Below are positions 7,380 to 15,612 of a stretch of 38,738 nt of DNA, piece after piece. How positions within the stretch are numbered: position 1 is the stretch's first letter; every line of letters starts with the position of its first letter. The notes under the pieces were generated by a model. That model searched no databases. It was not told the origin of the DNA and worked only from the letters and a program-made list of their open reading frames with translations. Source of the stretch: an uncultured Oscillospiraceae bacterium (GTDB taxonomy: Bacteria > Bacillota > Clostridia > Oscillospirales > Oscillospiraceae). Both the position numbers and the translations under genes were made by a program. The stretch covers positions 1 through 38,738 of the forward strand of contig CANQMW010000027.1 in the NCBI GenBank assembly GCA_947625045.1, read 5' to 3'.

Positions 7380-9287
7380 ATGGCAAAGAAACAGTTCAAG
7401 GCCGAGTCCAAGCGGCTCCTGGACCTGATGATCAACTCCATCTACACCCACAAGGAGATATTCCTCCGGGAGATCATCTCCAACGCCTCCGACGCCATCG
7501 ATAAGCTGTGCTACCGTTCCCTGACGGACGAGAGCGTAGGCATGAGCCGGGAGGACTTCCTCATCCGCGTGGACGCGGACAAGGACGCCCGAACCCTCAC
7601 CGTCCGGGACAACGGCATCGGCATGACGAAGGAGGAGCTGGAAGCCAATCTCGGCGTCATCGCCTCCAGCGGCACCCGCCACTTCCGGGACAGCCTGGCG
7701 GAGGATGAATCCGCCGCGGATGTGGACGTCATCGGCCAGTTCGGCGTGGGCTTTTATTCCGCCTTCATGGTCTCCGACAAGGTCACAGTCATCTCCCGGG
7801 CCTTCGGCGAGGACCAGGCCTGGAAGTGGGAGTCCTCCGGCGCGGACGGCTACACCGTCACGGCCTGCGAGAAGGATTCCGTAGGCACGGACGTCATCAT
7901 GCACATCAAGCCCGACGCCGACCAGGAGGACTACAGCACCTACTTGGAGAGCTGGCGGCTGAAGGAGCTCATCAAAAAATATTCCGACTACGTGCGCTGG
8001 CCCATCCGCATGATGGTGGAGCGCCGGGAGTGGGACGAAAAGGGCGGTGAGGACGGCAAGGGCGCCTACAACACCGTCACCGAGGACCAGGTGGTGAACA
8101 CCATGGTGCCCATCTGGCAGCGGCCCAAGAGCGAGGTCTCCGACGACGACTGCAAGGCCTACTATAAGGAGCACTTCCACGACGGCACGGACCCGGTGGG
8201 CGTCATACGCGTCAATGCCGAGGGTCTCACCAGCTACAAGGCCATGCTCTTCATCCCCGCCCAGGCGCCTTACGACTACTACACCCGGGACTACCAGCCG
8301 GGGCTGCAGCTCTACTCCGCCGGCGTGATGATCATGGACAAATGCCCGGACCTGGTGCCGGAGCACTTCCGGTTCGTCCGGGGCGTGGTGGACTCCCCCG
8401 ACCTGAGCCTCAACATCTCCCGGGAGCTCTTGCAGCATGACCGGCAGCTGAAGATCATCGCCGGGAACCTGGAGAAGAAGATCCAGGCGGAGCTCACCCG
8501 GCTCATGGCCGAGGACCGGGACCACTACCTCACTTTCTATAAGGCCTTCGCGCCCCAGCTCAAATACGGCGTGGTGGGCGACTACGGCATGCACAAGGAC
8601 CAGCTGAAGGACCTTCTTATGTTCTACAGCGTAAGCCAGGACAAGCTCATCAGCCTCAAGGAATACGCCGACGCCATGCCCGAGGGCCAGAAGAAGATAT
8701 ACTACGCCTGCGCCGAGACGGAAAAGCGGGCCTCCGCCCTGCCCCAGGCCGAGACGGTGAAGGCGGCGGGCTACGACATGCTGTGCCTCACCGACAGCGT
8801 GGACGAGTTCGTCATGCAGATGCTGGGCAAGTACGATGAGAAGGAGTTCTGCAACGTCACCAACGACGATCTGGGCCTTGAGTCCGACGAGGAGAAGAAG
8901 GACACGGAGGAGAAGGCCGAGAAGAGCAAAGAGCTTCTGGATTTCGTGAAGGAGAGCCTGGGCGGCGCGGTGGAGACCGTGCGCCTGAGCCATAAGCTCA
9001 AAAGCCAGCCCGTGTTCCTCACCACCGACGGCGAGGTGACGCTGGAGATGGAGAAGTACTTCCAGAACCTGCCCGGCGTACCGGAGAGCCAGAACATCAA
9101 GGCCCACCGGGTGCTGGAACTCAACGGCTCCCATCCCGCCTTCGCCGCCCTGGAAAAGGCCTACGCCGAGGATAAGCCCCGGGCCGCGCGCCTTTCCATG
9201 GTCCTGCTGGCCCAGGCCCAGCTCATCGCGGGCCTTCCCCTGGATGACCCCGCGGCGTATACCGAGCTCGTCTGCGGGCTGTTCTGA
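7380..9287 (+). CDS. htpG: HtpG, Hsp90-family molecular chaperone
   Basis: 635 aa, the usual length for bacterial Hsp90. The start is the ATG at 7380 with AAAAGGAAG upstream; an upstream ATT/GTG-type extension would run into the CIRCE operator. The GHKL ATPase domain shows ISNASDAIDKL, DNGIGMTKEEL, GQFGVGFYSAFMVSD and GTDVIMHIK. The middle domain has VDSPDLSLNISRELLQ, which holds the conserved arginine that contacts ATP. The C-terminal dimerisation domain is complete. It is a cytosolic ATP-driven chaperone for client proteins under heat or other stress. Monocistronic as far as visible. The operator shows it belongs to the HrcA regulon, unlike B. subtilis htpG, which is not CIRCE-controlled. 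Confidence 0.97.
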   Translation: MAKKQFKAESKRLLDLMINSIYTHKEIFLREIISNASDAIDKLCYRSLTDESVGMSREDFLIRVDADKDARTLTVRDNGIGMTKEELEANLGVIASSGTRHFRDSLAEDESAADVDVIGQFGVGFYSAFMVSDKVTVISRAFGEDQAWKWESSGADGYTVTACEKDSVGTDVIMHIKPDADQEDYSTYLESWRLKELIKKYSDYVRWPIRMMVERREWDEKGGEDGKGAYNTVTEDQVVNTMVPIWQRPKSEVSDDDCKAYYKEHFHDGTDPVGVIRVNAEGLTSYKAMLFIPAQAPYDYYTRDYQPGLQLYSAGVMIMDKCPDLVPEHFRFVRGVVDSPDLSLNISRELLQHDRQLKIIAGNLEKKIQAELTRLMAEDRDHYLTFYKAFAPQLKYGVVGDYGMHKDQLKDLLMFYSVSQDKLISLKEYADAMPEGQKKIYYACAETEKRASALPQAETVKAAGYDMLCLTDSVDEFVMQMLGKYDEKEFCNVTNDDLGLESDEEKKDTEEKAEKSKELLDFVKESLGGAVETVRLSHKLKSQPVFLTTDGEVTLEMEKYFQNLPGVPESQNIKAHRVLELNGSHPAFAALEKAYAEDKPRAARLSMVLLAQAQLIAGLPLDDPAAYTELVCGLF

Positions 9288-9301
9288 CTGGGTTTTCAAG
9301 C

Positions 9302-9352
9302 TTGTTGCAATCACCACTTTTTTGTTGCAAACTGACACTACCCCCGTAAAGT
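9302..9352 (+). promoter_or_regulatory. Promoter region with paired 9-bp direct repeats
   Basis: TTGTTGCAA occurs at 9302-9310 and again at 9322-9330, 20 bp apart (two helical turns). The second copy contains TTGCAA, which with TAAAGT (9347-9352) at 16-nt spacing makes a plausible promoter for the gene at 9387. The repeats could be binding sites for a regulator acting on the same face of the DNA. Confidence 0.5.
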
Positions 9353-9386
9353 TTTTTCTCTAAAAAATTTATTGGAGGAGACCAGC

Positions 9387-10340
9387 ATGAAAAAAGCAGC
9401 GATCTTTCTTCTCACAGCATCCCTGATATTCTCGCTCGCCAGTGTGGGCGCCTTTGCCGCCGAAGAGTCTTCCGATGGATGGCTCCAGACCGATGGAGGG
9501 TGGTACTATGAAAAATCCGACGGGACCCAGGCCGCAGACGAGATACTGACCATTGACGGCGCCGACTATATGTTCGCCGCCGACGGGCACATGTATACCG
9601 GCTGGATCGATGTCGGCGACGGCGATTTTTATTACGCCGACGACTCAGGCGTATTGGCCTATGACAAGTGGCAGAAGTCCGGCTCTTCCTGGTATTACCT
9701 CAAGGAAGACGGCCTGATGGCACGGGACGAGTTGCTCGTCATTGATGGGGTCAACTGCCAGTTTGACGCCTCCGGAGTATGCGCCAACGGGCAAAACGCC
9801 AGCGGCAGCGGCGACGACGTGATCACAGGCGTCACCCTTGAAAGCGGTATATTCAGAGTCCACTTCAAGCATGACGGCAGCCGCAATTTTATCGTTAAAT
9901 CATATGATGATACCGGCGATACCAACTTGCTGGTCAACACGATCGGGGCCTATGACGGATATGTCCTTTTAGACGGCACGTCCCCCTATGCTTTTGAGAT
10001 AACGGCTGACGGATCCTGGACATACACCATTGAACAACTCTCCGAGGCAAACGAGGATGACGCCCATATCGTCTTTACAGAGGATGGTTCCGCCGTCTCC
10101 TTTACGGGCACAGGCGACTACGTTACAGATATTTGGACAGGCAGTTCCGGCGCCTGGCAATTCACCCACGACGGCGAACGCAACTTCGCCATATGGCTCT
10201 ATACCGCCGATGGCCGTGATCTTCTGGTAAACGAGATCGGCGCCTATGACGGAAAGAAGATGGTGTCCATCCCCGCCGGCAGCAAGGCGTTTTTTGAGAT
10301 CCACGCCTCCGGAAACTGGAGCGCAAACATTGTCAGTTGA
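9387..10340 (+). CDS. Secreted protein with cell-wall-binding repeats and a duplicated C-terminal domain
   Basis: 317 aa from the ATG at 9387 (GGAGGAG 6 nt upstream); the in-frame TTG at 9372 overlaps that site. Residues 1-24 are a signal peptide ending AFA-AE. Residues about 30-138 are choline/cell-wall-binding-type repeats (GWLQTDGGWYYEKSDGTQAA, GWIDVGDGDFYYADDSGVLA, SGSSWYYLKEDGLMA). The C-terminus has two copies of a domain of about 63 aa (153-215 and 253-315), both with the pattern HDG-x-RNF, LLVN-x-IGAYDG and a final EI-x-A-x-G-x-W. I recognise this repeat only as a recurring, unnamed beta-rich extracellular unit. It is probably a wall-associated protein; no catalytic domain is visible. 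Codon use is less GC-rich than neighbours. Confidence 0.85.
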   Translation: MKKAAIFLLTASLIFSLASVGAFAAEESSDGWLQTDGGWYYEKSDGTQAADEILTIDGADYMFAADGHMYTGWIDVGDGDFYYADDSGVLAYDKWQKSGSSWYYLKEDGLMARDELLVIDGVNCQFDASGVCANGQNASGSGDDVITGVTLESGIFRVHFKHDGSRNFIVKSYDDTGDTNLLVNTIGAYDGYVLLDGTSPYAFEITADGSWTYTIEQLSEANEDDAHIVFTEDGSAVSFTGTGDYVTDIWTGSSGAWQFTHDGERNFAIWLYTADGRDLLVNEIGAYDGKKMVSIPAGSKAFFEIHASGNWSANIVS

Positions 10341-10360
10341 CACAGCATCTGCTTTCCCAA

Positions 10361-10401
10361 CGTAAAAAATACCCGGTCCGTCGGACCGGGTATTTTTTAC
10401 G
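10361..10401. terminator. Bidirectional terminator, perfect inverted repeat
   Basis: Arms 10361-10380 and 10382-10401 are exact complements (core AATACCCGGTCCG / CGGACCGGGTATT), with A-runs and T-runs at the outside so that the stem ends in U-rich RNA in either direction. It serves the plus gene ending at 10340 and spoIVB ending at 10397; the spoIVB stop codon (TAA, 10399-10397) lies within it. Confidence 0.9.
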
Positions 10402-11404
10402 CGGCTGCATCCAGCATGGTATCGATGAAAATCCCATACCCCCGGGTGGGGTCATTCACCAGCACGTGTGTCACCGCGCCGATGAGCTTGCCGTTCTGCA
10501 ATATGGGGCTGCCAGACATGCCCTGGACGATGCCGCCGGTGCGGGCCAGCAGCTCCGGGTCCGTCACGTGCACGGAAAGGTCCCGGCCGCTGCCTGCGGC
10601 CATGCCGGTGCGGGCGATCTCCACGTCATACTCCTTGATCTGGCTGCCCGCCACGCAGGCCAGGATGGTGGCCGGACCCTTCTGCACGTCCTCCGCCCCG
10701 CCCACGGGCATAGGCGGCCGCAGGGAGCCCAGGCCCCCGGTGATGGTGCCGAATATGCCGCAGGGGGTGTTTGTGTTGATGCACCCGATGACGGCGCCGG
10801 GGTCAAAGCTGCCGGTCAGCTCTCCCGGCGTGCCGCTCTGGCCCCGCTTCACGTCCACGATCTGGGCCCGGCACACGTCCCCGTCCGCCACGGGCAGCAG
10901 CACGCCGGTGTCCACGTCGTTCACTCCGTGGCCCAGGGCGCCGAAGGCCCCGGTCTCCGGGTCGATATAGGTCACCGTGCCGATGCCGGCTACCCCGTCC
11001 CGAAGCCACAGCCCCAGCCGCAGGCCGCCCTCCGTCTCCCGGGCGGGGGTAACGGACAGGGTGCGGTTCCCGCCGCTGCGCCGCACCGTCACCTCGACGC
11101 TCCCGCCGTCCTTATCCTCCACCGCCTGGATAAGCTCAGCGGCGGTCTCCACCGCCTTGCCCTCCACGGCCATGATCATGTCGCCGGTACGAAGCCCGGC
11201 GTCCCGGGCGGGGCTGACGCAGCCTTTGTCCGTCTCCACGTCGGACAGGCCCGCCACCAGCACGCCCTCCATTTCAATTTGTATGCCCACCGTCTCTCCC
11301 ACGGGGATGAGCGCCCCGTCCGCAAAGGCCGTCACCGTACAGACGGCCGTCAGTATCCACGCCGTGACCGCCACAGGCAGTCCCTTGAGCCAACGCTTTC
11401 CCAT
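10397..11404 (-). CDS. spoIVB: SpoIVB-family serine peptidase
   Basis: 335 aa with GGGAGGAT upstream of the ATG at 11404. An N-terminal membrane/secretion segment (LPVAVTAWILTAVCTVTAFA) is followed by a PDZ domain (residues about 58-115, ARDAGLRTGDMIMAVEGKAV) and the S55 peptidase domain. The catalytic His is in ALGHGVND (His159) and the catalytic Ser in the family signature GIVQGMSGSPILQNGKLIGA (Ser299), with VNDPTRGYGIF after it. SpoIVB is made in the forespore and cleaves SpoIVFA to activate pro-sigma-K processing in the mother cell. In B. subtilis it is next to spo0A; no spo0A is in the adjacent window sequence, so here the gene is isolated. Confidence 0.93.
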   Translation of the reverse strand: MGKRWLKGLPVAVTAWILTAVCTVTAFADGALIPVGETVGIQIEMEGVLVAGLSDVETDKGCVSPARDAGLRTGDMIMAVEGKAVETAAELIQAVEDKDGGSVEVTVRRSGGNRTLSVTPARETEGGLRLGLWLRDGVAGIGTVTYIDPETGAFGALGHGVNDVDTGVLLPVADGDVCRAQIVDVKRGQSGTPGELTGSFDPGAVIGCINTNTPCGIFGTITGGLGSLRPPMPVGGAEDVQKGPATILACVAGSQIKEYDVEIARTGMAAGSGRDLSVHVTDPELLARTGGIVQGMSGSPILQNGKLIGAVTHVLVNDPTRGYGIFIDTMLDAAA

Positions 11405-11466
11405 AGTTCATCCTCCCGTCATTTCTGTCGGCCTCATCAGTATGCGAGAAAGCGGGCATGAAAACC

Positions 11467-11486
11467 GCGCTAAAATATTTCAGCGC
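11467..11486. other. Near-perfect 20-bp palindrome upstream of spoIVB
   Basis: GCGCTAAAATATTTCAGCGC differs from its own reverse complement at only one symmetrical pair. It lies 63-82 nt upstream of the spoIVB start. It could be an operator; no known consensus was recognised. Confidence 0.4.
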
Positions 11487-11689
11487 TTCCACCGGCCCCG
11501 AAAGCCGCGCGCCCTTGGTATCCGCCGGCGAAAGGCGATATTTTCCAGTTCAAACGTGGTTTCGCATCATAGCTATGGTATCCGCGCGCGCGGAAAAACC
11601 CCATGGCAATTTCTCCGCTGGGGAATCCATTGGGTGCAATCTAAATTTGAGGCCGTCAAGGAGCCCGCAAAGCGGATAAATTAATAGTC
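11487..11689. other. Intergenic stretch without a recognised gene
   Basis: Between the palindrome upstream of spoIVB and the terminator at 11690 I see no convincing gene or known RNA. A 73-codon plus frame (11458-11679) lacks a good ribosome site and resembles nothing. Short G+C-rich hairpins (CCGCGCGCGCGG) are present. Confidence 0.4.
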
Positions 11690-11728
11690 AAAAAGAGGTC
11701 ATTCATCAATGATGGATGACCTCTTTTT
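11690..11728. terminator. Bidirectional terminator
   Basis: AAAAAGAGGTCATTCATC (11690-11707) pairs with GATGGATGACCTCTTTTT (11711-11728), one mismatch, with A-runs and T-runs outside the stem. On the minus strand it lies 85 nt past the end of the GG-leader peptide frame and probably ends that transcript. Confidence 0.8.
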
Positions 11729-11812
11729 CTTTTTGTATTGGCGTCACGATAGACAAATCGTGAGTACATCAGTCTGAGTGTTTTGACCGGTCCATGGCCG
11801 CCGTTTCCTCGC

Positions 11813-12002
11813 TCATTGCTGCTCCGTACCCTCGTTCACGCCGAACATCTCTTTTGCGAAGTCCCAGGCCTGGTCTGCCCAGGATTTCTGCGCGGGCGCT
11901 TTCGTCCCGCCGGAGACAGCCTCCAGGGCAACATCATCCAGGGAGGCGTCCTTATGTTCTGGGGTTAGCCCCCCCCCGCAGGGTTTTCTTCTCTTCGTTC
12001 AT
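11813..12002 (-). pseudogene. Frameshifted short peptide gene with a double-glycine leader motif
   Basis: The ATG at 12002 has an ideal ribosome site (CAAAGGAGGAACTACC). The frame reads MNEEKKTLR, enters a run of nine G (plus-strand C run 11969-11977) and ends after 16 codons. Removing one G joins it to a frame that runs to TGA at 11813, giving a 62-aa product whose middle is DASLDDVALEAVSGG, a typical double-glycine leader motif of class II bacteriocin or RiPP precursors. A 30-aa tail follows (TKAPAQKSWADQAWDFAKEM, then FGVNEGTEQQ) without Cys. No processing protease, exporter or modification enzyme is adjacent. The homopolymer suggests slippage, a recent inactivating mutation or a sequencing error. 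Confidence 0.65.
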
Positions 12003-12075
12003 GGTAGTTCCTCCTTTGATCATTCCTATTCAGCGTTATTCCCCCAACAGGGCATAACTCTGAATATCCAGTTAT

Positions 12076-12104
12076 AGTATCGACCGATCTGAGGCAGTTA
12101 TCAA
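12076..12104 (-). promoter_or_regulatory. Candidate promoter of the GG-leader peptide
   Basis: On the minus strand TTGATA (12104-12099), 17 nt, GATACT (12081-12076). The -35 matches at five of six positions, the -10 at four of six. The start codon is 73 nt downstream. Confidence 0.4.
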
Positions 12105-12187
12105 TAGCGTTGTCCCGAATCGTTATAATTTGAACCCAAATGACATTGCCAAAGTTGGGGAGGCTTTCCAATTTAATCGATGATTTT

Positions 12188-14179
12188 TCAGGCGGGAGCA
12201 GCGGTCCTCTTGCTCATGAAGGTCTGGAACAGGAAGATGCCGATCACGACCGCAAGGCCCACCAGGTCGCTGACGGTGCCCGGATAGATGAGGAACAGGC
12301 CCGCGGCCAGGGCCACGATGCGCAGCACCCAGGGCACATTGCCCTTCAAATACCCCTCCAGGCCCACGCCCAGGGCTAGGATGCCCAGGATGGAGGTGAT
12401 GACCACCTGCACCACCTGGAAGGCGGTGGTATCCACCAGGAGCATGGCAGGGTTCAAAGCGAAGATATAGGGCACTACGAAGGCGGCGATGGCCAGCTTC
12501 GTGGCGTTCAGGGCCGTCTTCATGGGCGGCGCCTTGGCGATGGCGGAGCCGGCGTAGGCCGCCAGGGCCACCGGCGGGGTGATATCCGCCACGATGCCGA
12601 AGTAGAACACGAAGAAGTGGGCCGCCACGGGGGCAATGCCGATTGCGTCGCTCATGAGGATGGGGGCGCAGGTGGAGGCCATGATGCAGTAGTTGGCGGT
12701 GGTAGGCACGCCCATGCCCAGCACGATGCAGCACAGCATCGTCAGGAACAGAGCGATGATGGCCCGGCCGCCGGAGATGGCGACCACGGCGGTGATGAGC
12801 TTGGAGGCAAGGCCGGTGGAGGTGATGCACCCGGCGACCAGACCCGCCATGGCGCAGGCCACGGCCACGGTGATAGTGCTCTTGGCGCCGGCCGCCAAAG
12901 CGTCGAAGAACTTCGCCAGCGTGAGGCAGTCGGTCTTGTCGTCGCTCTTGGTCACCTTGGCCACCACGTTGTTCACGAGACCGATGGCGATGGTCACCAG
13001 AATGGCGATGGCGGCGGAGAACTGCATCGTGCGGGTGTTGGTGGATACCAGCCACACCAGGATAATGAGCGGCAGCAGCAGGTAGATCTTCGGCAGCAGC
13101 TTCATGAACTTGGGCAGTTCGCTGCGGGGGATGCCCCGCAGGCCCAGCTTCTTGGCCTCCAGATGCACCACGATGTAGATGCCGGTGAAGTAGAGCACCG
13201 CGGGCAGGATGGCCTTCAGGGCCACCTGGCCGTAGGGGATGCCCATGTACTCGCTCATGAGGAAGGCCGCCGCGCCCATGATGGGGGGCATGATCTGTCC
13301 GCCGGTGGAGGCAGCCGCCTCCACGGCGCCGGCGAATTCGCCCTTGTAGCCGGTCTTCTTCATCATGGGGATAGTGACCGAGCCTGTGGTCACGGTATTG
13401 CCCACGGAGGAGCCGGACACCATGCCGCACAGGGCGGAGGAGATGACCGCCACCTTGGCCGGGCCGCCGGAGGAGGCGCCCGCCACGCAGTTGGCCAGGT
13501 TTATGAAGAAGGTGGATATGCCCGTGCGCTCCAAAAACGCGCCGAAGATGATGAACACCACGATGTACTTGGAGCAGACGTTTATGGGCGTGTTCATAAG
13601 GCCCGTGGTGGTGTAAAAGAGGTCATAGATGACCTTTCCGAAGCGGACGTTGGCGAAGGTATAGACACCCAGCGCGCCGACCACGCACAGGATGGGGATG
13701 CCCACGCACCGGCGGCACAGCTCCATGAACGCCAGGATGGACACGATGGCCATGACCACCATCTTGGGGTCACGGGTGACACGGGTGGCGAGGCCTATGA
13801 TGCTGCGGGCGTTCAGGGCGAAGTAGAAAAACGGCAGCGCCCCGGCCACCATGATGATGATGTCGTACCAAGGCAGGGAGTTGACCCTCACATGGCCCTT
13901 CTTGATGGGGTAGTTGAGGTAGCCCAGTATCAAAATCAGACCCAGGAACACGTTCAGCTTCTGCTCCGGCATCCACGTCAGAAACAGTGTGGACACGATG
14001 CAGTACACCGAGAAGGCGGCGGCCAGGCCGTTCATCAGGTACTTCTGCCAGCCCTCCCAGACCCGGACGTTGGACTCCCGGTCGTATTTTTTCATGACCT
14101 CCTCTACGTCGGCGGCGCTGCCGGTGGCGGTATCGGTCTCCGGCGCGGGCGGGGCCACAGTCTTTTTCTCCTCTGCCAT
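12188..14179 (-). CDS. TRAP transporter permease, fused 4TM/12TM type
   Basis: 663 aa with GAAAGGAGTTCCCCCA before the ATG at 14179. After a soluble tail (1-45) there are about 17-18 predicted membrane helices. The N-terminal block corresponds to the small DctQ-like subunit and the larger one to DctM, with the signature regions SGSSVGNTVTTGSVTIPMMK, AASTGGQIMPPIMGAAAF and GMGVPTTANYCIM. Fused permeases of this kind pair with TAXI-type receptors. They import organic acids using an ion gradient; the substrate cannot be read from sequence. The receptor gene is 139 nt upstream on the same strand, separated by a hairpin. Confidence 0.95.
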   Translation of the reverse strand: MAEEKKTVAPPAPETDTATGSAADVEEVMKKYDRESNVRVWEGWQKYLMNGLAAAFSVYCIVSTLFLTWMPEQKLNVFLGLILILGYLNYPIKKGHVRVNSLPWYDIIIMVAGALPFFYFALNARSIIGLATRVTRDPKMVVMAIVSILAFMELCRRCVGIPILCVVGALGVYTFANVRFGKVIYDLFYTTTGLMNTPINVCSKYIVVFIIFGAFLERTGISTFFINLANCVAGASSGGPAKVAVISSALCGMVSGSSVGNTVTTGSVTIPMMKKTGYKGEFAGAVEAAASTGGQIMPPIMGAAAFLMSEYMGIPYGQVALKAILPAVLYFTGIYIVVHLEAKKLGLRGIPRSELPKFMKLLPKIYLLLPLIILVWLVSTNTRTMQFSAAIAILVTIAIGLVNNVVAKVTKSDDKTDCLTLAKFFDALAAGAKSTITVAVACAMAGLVAGCITSTGLASKLITAVVAISGGRAIIALFLTMLCCIVLGMGVPTTANYCIMASTCAPILMSDAIGIAPVAAHFFVFYFGIVADITPPVALAAYAGSAIAKAPPMKTALNATKLAIAAFVVPYIFALNPAMLLVDTTAFQVVQVVITSILGILALGVGLEGYLKGNVPWVLRIVALAAGLFLIYPGTVSDLVGLAVVIGIFLFQTFMSKRTAAPA

Positions 14180-14264
14180 TGGGGGAACTCCTTTCTTCCG
14201 CGGGATACATGGCTGCGTATCTTAAAAGCGGTGCGCGGCCATCTGTCCCGCCCATCCATTTAGG

Positions 14265-14294
14265 TTGCCGCGGCGGGCAAGCCCGCCGCGGCAA
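14265..14294 (-). terminator. Intercistronic hairpin between TRAP receptor and permease
   Basis: TTGCCGCGGCGGGC (14265-14278) and GCCCGCCGCGGCAA (14281-14294) are perfect complements. There is no U-run after the stem on the minus strand, so it more likely acts as an attenuator or mRNA-protecting stem that keeps receptor expression higher than permease expression. Confidence 0.6.
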
Positions 14295-14318
14295 GATATC
14301 AAAGCTCGGTAAGAGATA

Positions 14319-15305
14319 TCACTCGGCTTCCTTCACGGGGACCTCGAAGCCCTTGTCGGCATAGTAGGCAGCCGCGCCGGGGTGATAGGGAACATCCGCG
14401 ACGGAGGTGGCGAACTCCAGGCTCAGCTCCTTGGCCTTATCGTGGCTCAGGTTGTCCAGGTTCTCGAACACGCCGTACAGGAAGTTGTAGACATCCGCGT
14501 CGGACACGTCGTCCCGGGCGATGACCACGGCGCCGATGGCCACGGTGGTCACGTCATCGTCGGTGCCGTAGGCGTCCTTGGAGATGACGTTCTTGCTGTA
14601 GTAGGGGCTGGTCTCCTGCAGGGCCTCGATGTGCTCGTCGTCCAGGCTCACCAGGTACACGGGGCTGGTGGCGGCCAGGGAGGTGACGGCGGTGGTTGGA
14701 GCGCCGGCGACCACGAAGGCGGCGTCGATCTGGCCGTCCTGCAGGGCCTCGGCGGAATCACCGAAGGACTGGTAGGTGGGCTCGATGTCATCCTCGGTCA
14801 GGCCATAAGCGCCCAGCACGTCGATGGCGTTGAAGTAAACGCCGGAACCGGCAGCGCCGATGGAGACCTTCTTGCCGGCCAGGTCGGCCACGGTCTTGAT
14901 CTCGGGGTCAAGGGTGACGATCTGGACCTGCTCCATGTACAGAGCGCCCACGGTGGAGAAGTCGGTGATGGCGCCGTCTTCCTCGAACAGGCGCTCGCCG
15001 TTGTAGGCGTAAGCCATAACGTCGGACTGGACGAAGGCCAGCTCCGCGTCGCCGTCCTGCAGGGCGTAGATGTTGGCCTGGGAGCCGCCGGAGGTGATGG
15101 CGGTGACGGAGGTGCTGGTGACCTCGCCGACCTTCTGGGCCATGACGCCGCCAAAGCCGTAGTAGGTGCCCTGGTCGCCGCCGGTGGTGAAGTTCAGGGC
15201 GGAACCGCCCTCCTTGGCCTCAGCGGCAAAGGCGACAGCGCCCATGCAGCCGAACACCATGACCAGCGCCATGACCAGCGCCAGCATCTTCAGTGTCTTC
15301 TTCAT
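14319..15305 (-). CDS. TAXI-family TRAP solute receptor
   Basis: 328 aa. The ATG at 15305 follows GAGGAGGATCCATATC; an upstream ATG at 15323 abuts that site and is rejected. A signal peptide (KKTLKMLALVMALVMVFG, then CMGAVAFAAE) could be cleaved at AFA-AE or treated as a lipoprotein at the Cys. The mature protein begins LNFTTGGDQGTYYGFGGVMA, the hallmark start of TAXI receptors, and has AELAFVQSDV, GKKVSIGAAGSGVYFNA and the ASVADVPYHPGAAAYYADKG-like end. It binds the solute outside the membrane and delivers it to the permease downstream. Confidence 0.95.
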   Translation of the reverse strand: MKKTLKMLALVMALVMVFGCMGAVAFAAEAKEGGSALNFTTGGDQGTYYGFGGVMAQKVGEVTSTSVTAITSGGSQANIYALQDGDAELAFVQSDVMAYAYNGERLFEEDGAITDFSTVGALYMEQVQIVTLDPEIKTVADLAGKKVSIGAAGSGVYFNAIDVLGAYGLTEDDIEPTYQSFGDSAEALQDGQIDAAFVVAGAPTTAVTSLAATSPVYLVSLDDEHIEALQETSPYYSKNVISKDAYGTDDDVTTVAIGAVVIARDDVSDADVYNFLYGVFENLDNLSHDKAKELSLEFATSVADVPYHPGAAAYYADKGFEVPVKEAE

Positions 15306-15370
15306 GATATGGATCCTCCTCATTGATATGTGTTTGCATTTTTCGCTTTCGCGATTTTCGTTACAAGCCG

Positions 15371-15399
15371 ATTATACCGGCTTCGCCTCGATTTTTCAA
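15371..15399 (-). promoter_or_regulatory. Promoter of the TRAP receptor-permease operon
   Basis: On the minus strand TTGAAA (15399-15394), 17 nt, TATAAT (15376-15371). About 65 nt of leader precede the start codon. Confidence 0.75.
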
Positions 15400-15533
15400 G
15401 GAAAAAATGAAATTTAAAGTTTCAAAACTTTCAAGATCATCAATTCCCACGATATATTCCCCTGCCCCGGCGGCATTTTTGTATGAATCTACAACTGTAA
15501 ATCGCCAAAGCGCCCGCCCCCGGCGGTTTTACG

Positions 15534-15561
15534 TTGACTTTTGGCCGGTATCCGTTATAAT
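15534..15561 (+). promoter_or_regulatory. Promoter of the FMN-dependent enzyme gene
   Basis: TTGACT (15534-15539), 16 nt, TATAAT (15556-15561). The start codon is 51 nt downstream. The rest of the 307-nt divergent intergenic region shows no further motif. Confidence 0.75.
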
Positions 15562-15612
15562 GGATGCAAGACGACTACATATAAATTAAAAATATAACGG
15601 AGGTACATAGCC

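Noticed and set aside
7374-9338. A 654-codon minus-strand open frame opposite htpG
   Set aside because: htpG on the plus strand has every Hsp90 motif and a CIRCE-controlled promoter; the antisense frame is an expected shadow.
11458-11679. 73-codon plus frame beginning MKTALKYF before the terminator at 11690
   Set aside because: Ends just before a terminator, which is suggestive, but there is no good ribosome site and no recognised similarity; left as intergenic.
11965-12171. 68-codon minus frame overlapping the GG-leader peptide gene
   Set aside because: Starts without a ribosome site in another phase and overlaps the promoter; the AGGAGG-driven ATG at 12002 is far stronger.
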